Part shown: in pieces, positions 20,044 through 28,355 of the stretch
Position numbering within the stretch: the stretch's first letter is position 1
Layout of the letters: the number at the start of each line of letters is the position of its first letter
Assembly (NCBI GenBank): GCA_003134815.1
Contig: PLCO01000028.1
Span: 57,143 to 102,617, forward strand
DNA length: 45,475 nucleotides
Direction: 5' to 3'
From: Acidobacteriaceae bacterium
Lineage (GTDB): Bacteria > Acidobacteriota > Terriglobia > Terriglobales > Acidobacteriaceae
Translations under genes and position numbers: made by a program
Notes under the pieces: generated by a model
Told to the model about the DNA's origin: nothing
Database searches by the model: none
Seen by the model: only the letters and a program-made list of their open reading frames with translations

Positions 20044-20232
20044 TCAGAGCGACTTATCGTTATTGATGATCTGGCCGGTGATTCCCTTGTACTCAGCCGA
20101 AGGAACATCGTCGCGCTGCGCTTGCTCCAAAGCTTCTTGCGCTGCTTCGGGACTGTAACCGGCACCTTGATGACCGTTGTGATCGTCTGCGATGTTGCCG
20201 TACCAGAAAGAATGCTCATTTGTGGTTGACAT
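20044..20232 (-). CDS. Small acidic protein of unknown function
   Basis: A 62-aa protein, N-terminus MSTTNEHSFWYGNIADDHNG, with an Ala/Glu/Gln-rich middle (YSPEAAQEALEQAQRDDVPS) likely to be one helix. It has no signal peptide, membrane span or cysteine. Support for being a gene: GGAGGT 3 bases before the ATG, a possible TATCAT about 20 bases further up, and less GC-biased codons than the neighbours. The family is not recognised. A stress- or surface-related role is not supported by anything visible. Confidence 0.55.
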   Translation of the reverse strand: MSTTNEHSFWYGNIADDHNGHQGAGYSPEAAQEALEQAQRDDVPSAEYKGITGQIINNDKSL

Positions 20233-20506
20233 AACACCTCCAAATTTCGACTACATGATACTTCTAACTTGACGTTCTCATCCTAGTCTTCAGTAAATGA
20301 GGATGTTATAAAAATAGTTGAATTTTTCGTAGACAGGTACCAGATTGCCCCTCCGGCTCGCGTAACCGACAAAATACGACGCAAACAGATGCGCTCATTC
20401 AGCAGTTCGTCCCCCGGGGCGCCCGATACGAGACCCGGTAAATATCGAAATTAAATCGGTGGACCGGGGTAGCTATACTTTCTGTGTGGCACTGAATCTA
20501 AATCAC

Positions 20507-21580
20507 ATGTATTCACTCGGACGTCACATGCGGCGGCAAGCGCGCAGGTACATTGTCATCTCGACCGCAATGGCGACTATTGCCGGCTGCGTTTGGTGCC
20601 TGTGGGCAGCGTGGAACGAGGATCGCGAGGACTTCAGCCTCCACCTTAGGGAATTGCGCATGGACACTATGCGCACTACCGTCACGCTTGACACCCTGAA
20701 CCCCGATACCGCAACAGTAATCGCCCACCTCTCATCCAATCTCAGCGAGGACAACCTTTTTCAATTCGACCCGTCGGTACAAAAGCAGATTCCAGAGCTG
20801 ACTAACATGAAAAAGGATCCTCCGCAGTCGAAATTTCGGATCGATTATCAGAAGCCCTACATCGATGACCTGTCTCCCATCTTTGGACTGTTAGGACTGC
20901 GGCTGATCTTTCAGAACACCGGGCCGCCCATCTTCGACCGTGTTAAAGGACTCCTTGAGGCAGAACAGCCCCACGACTCCAACGCGGTACTTTCAGTGAT
21001 TGGCGATCCGCGACTTTACCCGTTCGATCGCTACCTGATCTTGTATGAAGTTCACGGCTGTGCGTTCCTGGAATACGCCAAGAAGACCGCGTACATTGAT
21101 TCGAGCTTCCAGGTTCAACCGCGCTTTCCAGGAATGGTCGTGCGAGAACTCTCAAAGCAGGAACTTGAGGGCTGGGATGGCACCTACGGGAGGGAATTTG
21201 ACCTCATTGCAAAGCAGCAGAAGAAAAACTACCCTAACATAAGGCGATATAGCCCCGAGTTCTGGACTGGGCCGGGCGTCGCCATCTCGGTAGAACGGCC
21301 GCTTTTCTTGCGCGAACTAACAATCGTCCTCGGCCTCGCGGCCATATCATCAATGGTTTTTGTTTACCGCCTCTCCGAACCGTCAAGATACTTCCTAAAC
21401 TCATTGGGTACATTCGCCGCACTTTGGGGAGTGCGAAGCATTCTTATGACAGACGCTCCAAAATCGCCAAACATAGTAGACTTCGCAGTGCTAGTTTTCT
21501 TCATTGTTCAGATTGTCCTCGTGGCAACCCGATTTCTGCTCAGCAGAGGAAAGGCACCCAAGACCCCCACCGCTACCTGA
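20507..21580 (+). CDS. Membrane protein of unknown function
   Basis: A 357-aa protein (ATG at 20507; GTG at 20459 and ATG at 20528 are alternatives, none with a good ribosome site). A basic N-terminus (GRHMRRQARR) precedes one membrane helix. A hydrophilic domain of about 240 residues follows, containing GDPRLYPFDRYLILYEVHG. Three hydrophobic segments are near the C-terminus (ELTIVLGLAAISSMVFVY, the FLNSLGTFAALWGVRSIL region, IVDFAVLVFFIVQIVLVA). The PFDRY motif after a beta-rich region and the C-terminal helices resemble the layout of DUF4436-like proteins, but this is weak. Codon use is less GC-rich than the core genes, suggesting transfer. Confidence 0.65.
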   Translation: MYSLGRHMRRQARRYIVISTAMATIAGCVWCLWAAWNEDREDFSLHLRELRMDTMRTTVTLDTLNPDTATVIAHLSSNLSEDNLFQFDPSVQKQIPELTNMKKDPPQSKFRIDYQKPYIDDLSPIFGLLGLRLIFQNTGPPIFDRVKGLLEAEQPHDSNAVLSVIGDPRLYPFDRYLILYEVHGCAFLEYAKKTAYIDSSFQVQPRFPGMVVRELSKQELEGWDGTYGREFDLIAKQQKKNYPNIRRYSPEFWTGPGVAISVERPLFLRELTIVLGLAAISSMVFVYRLSEPSRYFLNSLGTFAALWGVRSILMTDAPKSPNIVDFAVLVFFIVQIVLVATRFLLSRGKAPKTPTAT

Positions 21581-22000
21581 ACCTCCACCCAAGCGTCCTG
21601 CTTCCAAACAAAGCCCGTACGCCTCCCAGTTCCTTGCCCCCATCCACGCCCCCCATCTTTTCTTGTCAAGCCCCCCGCCGACCGAACAACCCCGACCTCT
21701 CCGCCTTAAGTCCTTCCATTTCTGATCACTAACCCCTCATCTTTAATCTCGGCAAGTTTGCCGATAATTACCTCGCCTGGGCGCATACTCATTCCATGAT
21801 CCGCTTTCACCTAAAAACCGCGTACGCCAGAATCGCTCCCTCGGCCCCCGGCCAAAACCTCAAACGGCGGCCGCTAAATCTGGCGGAAAAACATCGAGAT
21901 CTTCGATCGAGGGGAGGGGGTAGTGATTTTATACACTTTGAATCGCAAGAAATGACTATAACTCTTTTACCATCAACACAAATGCATCAAAATACCCTTC

Positions 22001-22064
22001 GGTTTTTGCGATTTTTGTCGATTTTTGTGCAGAAAACGGCCCCAAATCGACCCAAAACCGCACC
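22001..22064 (+). repeat. Dispersed repeat of about 60 bp, copy A
   Basis: Contains GATTTTTGTCGATTTTTGTG and AAAACGGCCCCAAATCGACC. The reverse complement occurs at 37045-37108 with a few changes. It is internally repetitive (GATTTTTGT twice). Confidence 0.82.
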
Positions 22065-22080
22065 TTTTCGGCGGTCTTCT

Positions 22081-22120
22081 CCAGCGCCGCTAACTCCGCT
22101 AGCTCCGCCAACAGCGCTAG
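22081..22120. repeat. Nonamer-period repeat
   Basis: Units AACTCCGCT, AGCTCCGCC and AACAGCGCT follow CAGCGCCGCT. The same family as 7.10 and 22.33 kb; it directly follows the 60-bp repeat. Confidence 0.75.
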
Positions 22121-22326
22121 TACGCATACGGTATGGCTAAGGTATGGCGGAAGGTATGAACCGTCCCGTAAGTCCTTTGTTACCAAATATGGAGGTATGG
22201 CATACCGGGGGCAGGGGGCGGGAAGGTACTAAAAGGTAAACAATCGCCGGCTGCAAGCCACCGGGTGTTTGCTGTTTCTATCTCCTGTCTACTGTCTGCG
22301 GACCTGCTTACTCGGCTGGCACGGAC

Positions 22327-22364
22327 AACTCCGCTAGCTCCGCTAACACCGCGAACTCCGCTAA
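22327..22364. repeat. Nonamer-period repeat in the ispG leader
   Basis: AACTCCGCT, AGCTCCGCT, AACACCGCG, AACTCCGCT: four units in register, ending 9 bases before the ispG ATG. There is therefore no room for a separate ribosome site, and the repeat itself is the 5' untranslated region. Confidence 0.8.
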
Positions 22365-22373
22365 AATTGATGT

Positions 22374-23624
22374 ATGGCAGAAATCGCCCGCAGAAAAACT
22401 CCAACCGTCCGCATCGGCAACGTCCGAGTCGGCTGGGAAGTTCCCGTCGTCGTCCAGTCGATGACCAACACCGACACCGCCGACATTCAGGGGACCATCG
22501 AGCAAGTCGCAGCGCTCGCGCTTGCCGGCTCTGAGCTAGTTCGCGTCACGGTCAACAATGAAGACGCAGCGGCAGCCGTTCCGCACATCGTCGACGGACT
22601 TGAAAAACGCGGCCTGCGCGTGCCGATCATCGGCGACTTTCATTACAACGGCCACATCCTGCTCAAGAAATATCCGGCGACTGCGCGCGCGCTGGCCAAG
22701 TACCGCATCAATCCCGGCAACGTTTCGATCGGCCGCAAAGACGACTCGAACTTCGGCGTCATGGTCGAGTGCGCCGTCGAGAATCACAAGCCAGTTCGCA
22801 TCGGCGTCAACTGGGGATCGCTCGATCAGTCGCTCCTCACGCGCATGATGGACGAGAACAGCAAGCTTGCCGAGCCGCTGGCCGCGCGCGACGTGATGAT
22901 CGAGGCCATGATCGCCAGCGCGCTTGAGTCCGCCGCTGCCGCCGAACGCTACGGCCTCGGCCACGACATGATCATCCTGTCGGCCAAGGTCTCCGGCGTC
23001 CGCGATCTCCTCGACGTTTACTCCAAGCTCGCCGCGCGCTGCGACTACCCGCTGCATCTCGGCCTGACCGAAGCCGGAATGGGCTCGAAGGGCCTGATCG
23101 CATCCACTGCTGGACTTGCCCCGCTGCTGCTCTCGGGCATCGGCGACACGATCCGCGTCTCGCTCACACCCAAGCCCAACGGCGACCGCACCGAAGAGGT
23201 CCAGGCCGCGCAGCAGATCCTGCAATCACTCTCGATCCGCAGCTTCATGCCTCAGGTGACGAGTTGCCCTGGTTGCGGCCGCACCACGAGCACCTACTTC
23301 CAGGAGCTTGCCGAGCAGATCCAGAGCTACCTGCGCACGTCGATGCCCGAGTGGCGCAAGAAGTATCCCGGCGTCGAGGAGCTGAAACTCGCCGTCATGG
23401 GCTGCGTCGTAAACGGTCCCGGCGAGTCGAAGCACGCCAACCTCGGCATCAGCCTTCCCGGCACATTCGAGGATCCCGTCGCGCCCGTCTACATCGACGG
23501 CAAGCTCTCCACAACGCTCCGCGGCGACACAATTGTGGCGGAGTTCAAGCAGATCCTCGACCACTACGTCGAGAGCCACTACGGGCAGTCCGCCAAGGCC
23601 GGCGAACTCGTCGCCGCCCGATAA
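22374..23624 (+). CDS. ispG: 4-hydroxy-3-methylbut-2-enyl diphosphate synthase
   Basis: The 416-aa IspG (GcpE) carries out the penultimate step of the MEP isoprenoid pathway, reducing MEcPP to HMBPP with a 4Fe-4S cluster. It supplies precursors for the hopanoids whose genes lie 7-13 kb downstream. Markers: [57 protein letters not shown], and the cluster cysteines in [10 protein letters not shown] and GCVVNGPGE. It is the compact bacterial type without the central insertion of plant and chlamydial enzymes. The start lies right behind a nonamer repeat and lacks a ribosome site, so leaderless or repeat-leader translation is possible. Confidence 0.96.
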   Translation: MAEIARRKTPTVRIGNVRVGWEVPVVVQSMTNTDTADIQGTIEQVAALALAGSELVRVTVNNEDAAAAVPHIVDGLEKRGLRVPIIGDFHYNGHILLKKYPATARALAKYRINPGNVSIGRKDDSNFGVMVECAVENHKPVRIGVNWGSLDQSLLTRMMDENSKLAEPLAARDVMIEAMIASALESAAAAERYGLGHDMIILSAKVSGVRDLLDVYSKLAARCDYPLHLGLTEAGMGSKGLIASTAGLAPLLLSGIGDTIRVSLTPKPNGDRTEEVQAAQQILQSLSIRSFMPQVTSCPGCGRTTSTYFQELAEQIQSYLRTSMPEWRKKYPGVEELKLAVMGCVVNGPGESKHANLGISLPGTFEDPVAPVYIDGKLSTTLRGDTIVAEFKQILDHYVESHYGQSAKAGELVAAR

Positions 23625-23684
23625 TCGCTGACACAGTCGCCGATTTGCGCTAAGCTGTCTCCAACTATTCTTTTGGGACTTCTT

Positions 23685-24206
23685 ATGTTTCAAAGCCATC
23701 GTGCTCGGCTCGCGTTCTTTGTTGTCTGCGCTCCGACCTTGACGCTCGCCGCCAAACCCCGACCCTGCATCCCCACCGACGAAGCCACGAGGATGATCAA
23801 CAAGGACATCTGCATTTCCGCGCATGTTTATGATGTGGTGCAGCTTCCGGACGGCACTCGCTTCCTCGACGTTTGCTCGCCGCAAACCCCAGACGACCAG
23901 TGTCGCTTCACCGTCGTCAGCCTTCCTGAGGACCGCGCAGACGTCGGCGAGCTGAGGAAATACCGCGACGCTGACGTCAACATTCGCGGAATCGTCCAGC
24001 CCATGCACGGCCGCGCCGGAATGGTCCTGAGCCATGCCCGCCAGTTCTACGGCGGCCCGCCCAAGTTCAGGCCCAACCCCCTCCTCGCCCGCGGCTTCAC
24101 AGCAGATCAGGAGCGGCCTCCCGTGTACGATCCCAATCTGCGGCGACAAGGCGGCCACCGCGCCTTCATGAACTCGCGCGACCAGGAACCACTGCCAAAG
24201 AAATGA
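23685..24206 (+). CDS. Exported protein with an OB-fold-like domain
   Basis: A 173-aa protein. A short hydrophobic N-terminus (about 8-22, LAFFVVCAPTLTLAA) looks like a signal peptide. The core (about 40-125) has the strand pattern of OB-fold domains: ICISAHVYDVVQLPDGTRFL, RFTVVSLPED, LRKYRDADVNIRGIV and GRAGMVLSHARQF. The tail is Pro/Arg-rich (PPKFRPNPL, RQGGHRAF). Start 23685 is preferred to TTG at 23673. It follows ispG by 60 bases in the same direction. Function unknown; binding of nucleic acid or oligosaccharide is a guess from the fold. Confidence 0.6.
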   Translation: MFQSHRARLAFFVVCAPTLTLAAKPRPCIPTDEATRMINKDICISAHVYDVVQLPDGTRFLDVCSPQTPDDQCRFTVVSLPEDRADVGELRKYRDADVNIRGIVQPMHGRAGMVLSHARQFYGGPPKFRPNPLLARGFTADQERPPVYDPNLRRQGGHRAFMNSRDQEPLPKK

Positions 24207-24254
24207 CACGTGACCACGAGGCCCGCTGATGCCTTCGGCGAAAGCAAAACGAGC

Positions 24255-24291
24255 TTGAGGCTAGCAGCCAGCAGCTAGAAGCTGAGAATCC
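24255..24291. repeat. Short repeat block (CTAGCAGCCAGCAGCTAGAAGC)
   Basis: GCTAGCAGCC, AGCAGCTAGAAGCTGAG: self-similar words also present at 13.65 kb (CTAGTGGCTAGAAGCTG) and 32.37 kb (TTCTAGCTTCTAGCCACTAGC). It occupies the end of the gap before the convergent MFS gene. Confidence 0.5.
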
Positions 24292-25542
24292 TTAGCCTTC
24301 CAGCTTCGGCGCGTACTTTGCCCCGGCGAACAGAATTGCGCTTGAGATCACGAGAAACACCAGCGTCGCTCCCAGTCCAATGCTCAAATTCGTCCGGTCG
24401 CTGATGGCGCCGATGACCTGCGGCGAAAATGTGTCGCCGAAGAAGTGAATGCAGAACAGATTGATCGAGATCGCCGTCGCCCGCACCGGCGCTGAAACCG
24501 AGTTGACGATCGCCGCGTTCAATGGACCTGTATTGAGAAAGAGAAAGAACTCCGCCGCAAACAGCGAAGGTACGGCCCATTTGTGCGGACCAAAGAACAG
24601 CATCACCCCACAAGGCAGAGTGAGCGCAACGCTCCACGCCGACAACAAATACAGCGCACGATGATTCCTGCGCAGCCAGACATGCGCAATCCATCCGCCC
24701 ACGAGCGTGGCAACGATGCCGTCAACTACTGTTGTCGCGCCCACCGTCAGGCTCGCGGTGCTCATCGACATGCCGGCGAATCGCCGCAAGAACTCGGGCA
24801 TCCACCACGAAATCCCGCCCATGGCGAAGGTCAGCATCGCCAGGCCTAAGGTTGCTGTTAGAAACGCGGGGTTGCGAATGATTCCCAAGACCGTGGTCCG
24901 CTTAAGATCAGCTTCAACGTGATCGCTTGCCCCGCGCACTGGCTCGCGCCCGATCCATCCGTACAGCGCAGCCACCAGAAATCCCGGCAAGGCGCAAACG
25001 AAGAACGGTGCACGCCAGCCCCAATGCGAGCCAATCTGTCCACCGGCAAGATAGCCGAGCGCAGCACCCACAGGGATCGCAATGTAAAACACTGAAAGCA
25101 CCCGGTTTCGTTCGCGCTCGGGATAAAAGTCCGACAGAACAGCAGGCGCGAAAATCCCAAACGTGGCTTCGCCAATTCCCACCAGTGCCTGGCGAATGTA
25201 GAGCGTCGTGTAGCTGTGAATCCAAAGGGCCGCCAGCGTCGCCAAACTCCAGAGAATCGCGCCCGTGATGATCAGCGGCTTACGAGGGAACCGGTCGCCA
25301 AGCCAGCCTGTCAACGGCGCTGCCACCATATAGAAGATGAAGAACGCCGTTCCCAGCGCGCCCATCTGCTGATCGGTCGCATGAAACTCGCTCTTGATGG
25401 GAAGTAATTCGCCGGCCAGGATGTAGCGGTCAATGTAGTTCAGAAGATTCAGCGCCAGCAGCAGTACCACTGTGCCCAAGGCTGGGTTGATGCGAGGGTC
25501 TAGATGCTGAATAAAAGTCGGACGCTGAGCGAATTTCGACAT
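24292..25542 (-). CDS. MFS transporter, Spinster-like
   Basis: A 416-aa inner-membrane carrier with about 12 helices. The signature NLLNYIDRYILAGELLPIKS in helix 1, GWLGDRFPRKPLI (loop 2-3 MFS motif), and FGIFAPAVLSDFYPERERNRVLS place it in the Spinster-like branch, whose eukaryotic members move sphingolipids and lysophospholipids. Bacterial substrates are mostly unknown. It lies 80 bases downstream of queF on the same strand, so it may be co-transcribed, but it is not one of the known preQ1/queuosine carriers. Confidence 0.88.
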   Translation of the reverse strand: MSKFAQRPTFIQHLDPRINPALGTVVLLLALNLLNYIDRYILAGELLPIKSEFHATDQQMGALGTAFFIFYMVAAPLTGWLGDRFPRKPLIITGAILWSLATLAALWIHSYTTLYIRQALVGIGEATFGIFAPAVLSDFYPERERNRVLSVFYIAIPVGAALGYLAGGQIGSHWGWRAPFFVCALPGFLVAALYGWIGREPVRGASDHVEADLKRTTVLGIIRNPAFLTATLGLAMLTFAMGGISWWMPEFLRRFAGMSMSTASLTVGATTVVDGIVATLVGGWIAHVWLRRNHRALYLLSAWSVALTLPCGVMLFFGPHKWAVPSLFAAEFFLFLNTGPLNAAIVNSVSAPVRATAISINLFCIHFFGDTFSPQVIGAISDRTNLSIGLGATLVFLVISSAILFAGAKYAPKLEG

Positions 25543-25622
25543 GATTTCCCGGCGCGAAGAGAGATAGGAGAGGACTCAGGAATATCACAGCGGAGCGACG
25601 TTCCCCAACCGGCGATTCTGGA

Positions 25623-26021
25623 TTACGCCGGCGGCCGCGGCCAGCGCGCTTCGACGGTCGTCCCGATTCCGCCGCGTGGCCGGAATTCACCTTTTACCAC
25701 TGCCCACACCGGATCGCTGGCCTTCACCACGTCCTCCAAAACCTGGTTGACGATGTTCTCCTGAAAGATGCCGAGATTGCGGTAGGAAAATAGATACTCT
25801 TTGAGCGACTTCAGTTCCAGGCAGCGCTCGCGCGGCATATAGCGGATGGTCAAGACACCGAAGTCCGGCAGGCCGGTCTTGGGGCAAACCGAGGTCAACT
25901 CCGGGTCGTCAATCTGGATCTCGTATCCGGGAAACTGGTTCTGCCAGGTCTCAATGGCAGGAAAGGCAAAATCCAGCCCGGCCTTTGCATGTTCGTCGGT
26001 GTAACGCTCTGTCGCCGCCAT
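25623..26021 (-). CDS. queF: preQ0 reductase (NADPH-dependent 7-cyano-7-deazaguanine reductase)
   Basis: Reduces preQ0 to preQ1 in queuosine synthesis, cytoplasmic. The 132-aa length is that of the short unimodular QueF type. Catalytic features: Cys46 in TSVCPKTGLPDFG, with Asp53 in the same motif, then CLELKSLKEYLFSYRN for NADPH and substrate binding and FQENIVNQVLEDVV. A TACAAT ends 6 bases before the ATG on this strand, which would make the mRNA leaderless if it is the -10; no clear -35. Other queuosine genes are not in the window. Confidence 0.95.
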   Translation of the reverse strand: MAATERYTDEHAKAGLDFAFPAIETWQNQFPGYEIQIDDPELTSVCPKTGLPDFGVLTIRYMPRERCLELKSLKEYLFSYRNLGIFQENIVNQVLEDVVKASDPVWAVVKGEFRPRGGIGTTVEARWPRPPA

Positions 26022-26107
26022 ATCGGTATTGTACGAGCCGGAACGATTGGACGCGATACGGTTTAGACGCCTTTTTCGCGCTTCCTATCCGGCGTTTTTG
26101 AGTCCTA

Positions 26108-26113
26108 TATACT
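26108..26113 (+). promoter_or_regulatory. Candidate -10 (TATACT) for the HlyD-TPR-TolC operon
   Basis: TATACT within CCTATATACTGACAC, 16 bases before the first gene. There is no good -35 at the usual spacing and no ribosome site before the ATG, so a short-leader transcript is implied. Position and AT-richness are the only support. Confidence 0.35.
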
Positions 26114-26129
26114 GACACTGGTTAATTGC

Positions 26130-27368
26130 ATGGTTGAGGCAAGATCGCAAACAAACCGCAAGTGGCTCTGGGCTGGTGCAGCAGTCATTCTGCTTGTGGT
26201 GTTCTTTACGGCGCGCTATTTTCTGCGCGAACGCCTGCCGGTGCGCGTGGCAACGGTTGAACACGCGATGCTGGTGAACACGGTCAGCACCGATGGCCGG
26301 GTCGAGCCGGAGATGAACTATCAGTTTTACAGTCCAATTGCCACGACGGTAAAAGCGGTGTACGCGCAAGCAGGCGACACGGTCCCTGCGGGCAAGCTGC
26401 TTGTCACTTTGGATGACTCGGCAGCAAGAGCGCAGGTGGCCACCGCTGAAAGCGCCGTAAGTTCCGCACAGGCAAATCTAGATGCAGTCACTCACAATGG
26501 AACGCAGGCAGAGCGGCAGGCTTCCGCAGCCGAAATCCAGCAGGATCGCCTCACCCTCGACCAAGCCCAGCATGATCTTGATGCCCTCACAAAACTGGTT
26601 GCAACGGGCGCAGCCGCGCCCGGGGAAATCATCGCGGCGCGGACTCGTCTCAATGCGGCCCAAACGAGCCTGAACGCCGCCGAGCAGAGCGCGCACAGTC
26701 GTTTTTCTTCCGGCGATGTTGCACGCGTCCGGGCAGCGCTGGCCGATGCGCAAACGGGCCTGGCCGCCGCGCAGCACATCGAAGCACAGACCGTAATTCG
26801 CGCTCCCATCACGGGAACCATCTACAGTATGGATGCAACTCCTTCGGAGTTCTCCGCCGCCGGCAACCTGCTTCTCCAGATTGCCGATCTGCGACATGAG
26901 CACGTCCGCGGCTACTTTGACGAGCCCGACCTGGGGCGCCTGGCTGTTGGACAGCAAGTGGTGATTCGCTGGGGCGCGAAGCCGGGCAGCGAGTGGCACG
27001 GGCACATTGTGCGCCTTCCTTCCGCTGTCGTCACCTACACCACGCGCAACGTCGGAGAGGCCCTGATCGATTTCGACGATTCATCGGACGGACTCCTGCC
27101 GGACACCAATGTCACGCTCACCGTGACAACTTCCAGCGAGCCCGATACTCTGAGCATGCCGCGCGAGGCCCTTCACGAACAGAATGGAAAATATTTTGTA
27201 TTCAAGGTCGAGAACGGCGAACTGGCGCGCGTTCCTGTCGTGATCGGATCGCCCAATTTGACTCAGGTTCCCATTGTCTCCGGACTCGAAAACGGCGATC
27301 AAGTCGCCATCGGTACAACCAACGGTCAGCCCTTGCAAGCGGGCGTACCAATTAAGGTGGAGCAGTGA
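26130..27368 (+). CDS. HlyD/RND-type periplasmic adaptor protein
   Basis: A 412-aa membrane-fusion protein. One N-terminal membrane anchor (about 13-31). The lipoyl half-motifs are YSPIATTVKAVYAQAGDTVPAG (in part) and IRAPITGTIYSMDATPSEF. Between them lies an Ala/Gln-rich alpha-helical hairpin (about 95-215). A beta-barrel and the membrane-proximal domain follow (VRGYFDEPDLGRLAVGQ, PREALHEQNGKYFVFKVENG). It should bridge an inner-membrane pump and the TolC-like protein encoded two genes on. Its stop overlaps the next start by 4 bp (GTGA). No pump gene is adjacent, which is unusual. Confidence 0.9.
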   Translation: MVEARSQTNRKWLWAGAAVILLVVFFTARYFLRERLPVRVATVEHAMLVNTVSTDGRVEPEMNYQFYSPIATTVKAVYAQAGDTVPAGKLLVTLDDSAARAQVATAESAVSSAQANLDAVTHNGTQAERQASAAEIQQDRLTLDQAQHDLDALTKLVATGAAAPGEIIAARTRLNAAQTSLNAAEQSAHSRFSSGDVARVRAALADAQTGLAAAQHIEAQTVIRAPITGTIYSMDATPSEFSAAGNLLLQIADLRHEHVRGYFDEPDLGRLAVGQQVVIRWGAKPGSEWHGHIVRLPSAVVTYTTRNVGEALIDFDDSSDGLLPDTNVTLTVTTSSEPDTLSMPREALHEQNGKYFVFKVENGELARVPVVIGSPNLTQVPIVSGLENGDQVAIGTTNGQPLQAGVPIKVEQ

Positions 27369-28348
27369 GGTTCCAGCCATTGAAGGCACTGGCACGGCTG
27401 CTTGCGTTTCTTACTGTAGCTGCGGCAGGCCCGATGTATGCGCAGATTTCGCCCGCGACGCTCGCCCAGGCCAATGCGGACCTCCAGAACGGCGAAGCCG
27501 ACCAGGCCATCGCGCTGCTCGCGCCGCTACCCTCCACTGGAACAGGCGCAGCCGAGGCTCAGAACCTTCTATGCCGCGTGCGATTTATGCTTCAGCAATG
27601 GTCGCAGGCCGCGGCCGAGTGCCAGCAAGCCGTCAATCTCGACGGTCAAAACTCGGATTACCACATGTGGCTGGGGCGCGTTCTGGGCCAGCAGGCCAGC
27701 CATGCCAGCTTCCTTTCCGCATACGGAATTGCCAAACATTCCCTCTCTGAGATGCAGACTGCCGTAAAGCTCAATTCTAAAAATGGACCGGCGTTGTCCG
27801 ACCTCGGCGATTATTACGCGCAAGCCCCCGGCATCGCCGGCGGCGGAACCGACAAGGCACAGGCGATCGCTTCGCAACTGGACAAAGTTGACCCAGCCAG
27901 AGCGCAGCAACTGCGCGGGGACATTGCCATGGCACAGAAGGACTGCACCACTGCGGAGAATGAGTACCGCCAGGCCGCGGTTGTTGCCTCAGAGCCTGCA
28001 GATTACTGGACCGTGCTCGCCAATTTCTATCGTGGCCGGCAGCGGTGGTCCGATCTGGACGCGGCAATTCAGAATTGCGTGACGGCAGCGGCAAAGAACA
28101 AGAATTCGGGAGTCGGCCTCTATGACGGCGCAGGCGTACTGATTGCGGCGAAACGGAATCCTTCGCTGGCCGCGCAGATGCTCGAGAATTATCTTTCGAG
28201 CTCGTCGAAGTCAGAAGATGGGCCCGCATTCATTGCGCATATTCGACTCTCGCGGCTCAAGCAGCAGCTCGGTGATGCGGCGGGCGCAAAAAGCGAGCTG
28301 GCGATTGCCGCACAGATGGCACATGAGTTTAGTCCGGCGCAGGCTTGA
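27365..28348 (+). CDS. Exported TPR-repeat protein in the efflux operon
   Basis: A 327-aa protein with a signal peptide (about 1-27, ending GPMYAQ) and several tetratricopeptide-like helical pairs: LAQANADLQNGEADQAIALL, WSQAAAECQQAVNLDGQNSD, MQTAVKLNSKNGPALSDLGD, AENEYRQAAVVASEPADYW. It is probably periplasmic. The GTG start overlaps the adaptor stop by 4 bp and the tolC-like gene starts 7 bases after its stop, so all three are made together. A TPR protein between adaptor and outer-membrane factor suggests a scaffolding part of the same export machine, which is inference. Confidence 0.82.
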   Translation: MRFQPLKALARLLAFLTVAAAGPMYAQISPATLAQANADLQNGEADQAIALLAPLPSTGTGAAEAQNLLCRVRFMLQQWSQAAAECQQAVNLDGQNSDYHMWLGRVLGQQASHASFLSAYGIAKHSLSEMQTAVKLNSKNGPALSDLGDYYAQAPGIAGGGTDKAQAIASQLDKVDPARAQQLRGDIAMAQKDCTTAENEYRQAAVVASEPADYWTVLANFYRGRQRWSDLDAAIQNCVTAAAKNKNSGVGLYDGAGVLIAAKRNPSLAAQMLENYLSSSSKSEDGPAFIAHIRLSRLKQQLGDAAGAKSELAIAAQMAHEFSPAQA

Positions 28349-28355
28349 AACATTC

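Larger units (their letters stand above)
21581..22373. other. Long gap made of several repeats, ispG leader region
   Basis: 793 bases without a convincing gene. It holds a small hairpin CGGCA/TGCCG (about 21752-21765), a G-rich run GGGGAGGGGGT, a 60-bp dispersed repeat (22001-22064), two nonamer-period repeats (22081-22120, 22327-22364), and a run of GGTATGG words between 22134 and 22203. A 114-codon frame at 21796 translates mostly repeats and is not called. Confidence 0.6.

Noticed and set aside
21796..22140. 114-codon frame before ispG
   Set aside because: Translates the 60-bp and nonamer repeats, no ribosome site, no domain.
24449..25268. Several plus-strand frames opposite the MFS transporter
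   Set aside because: Shadow frames of a gene with a complete set of 12 helices and MFS motifs.
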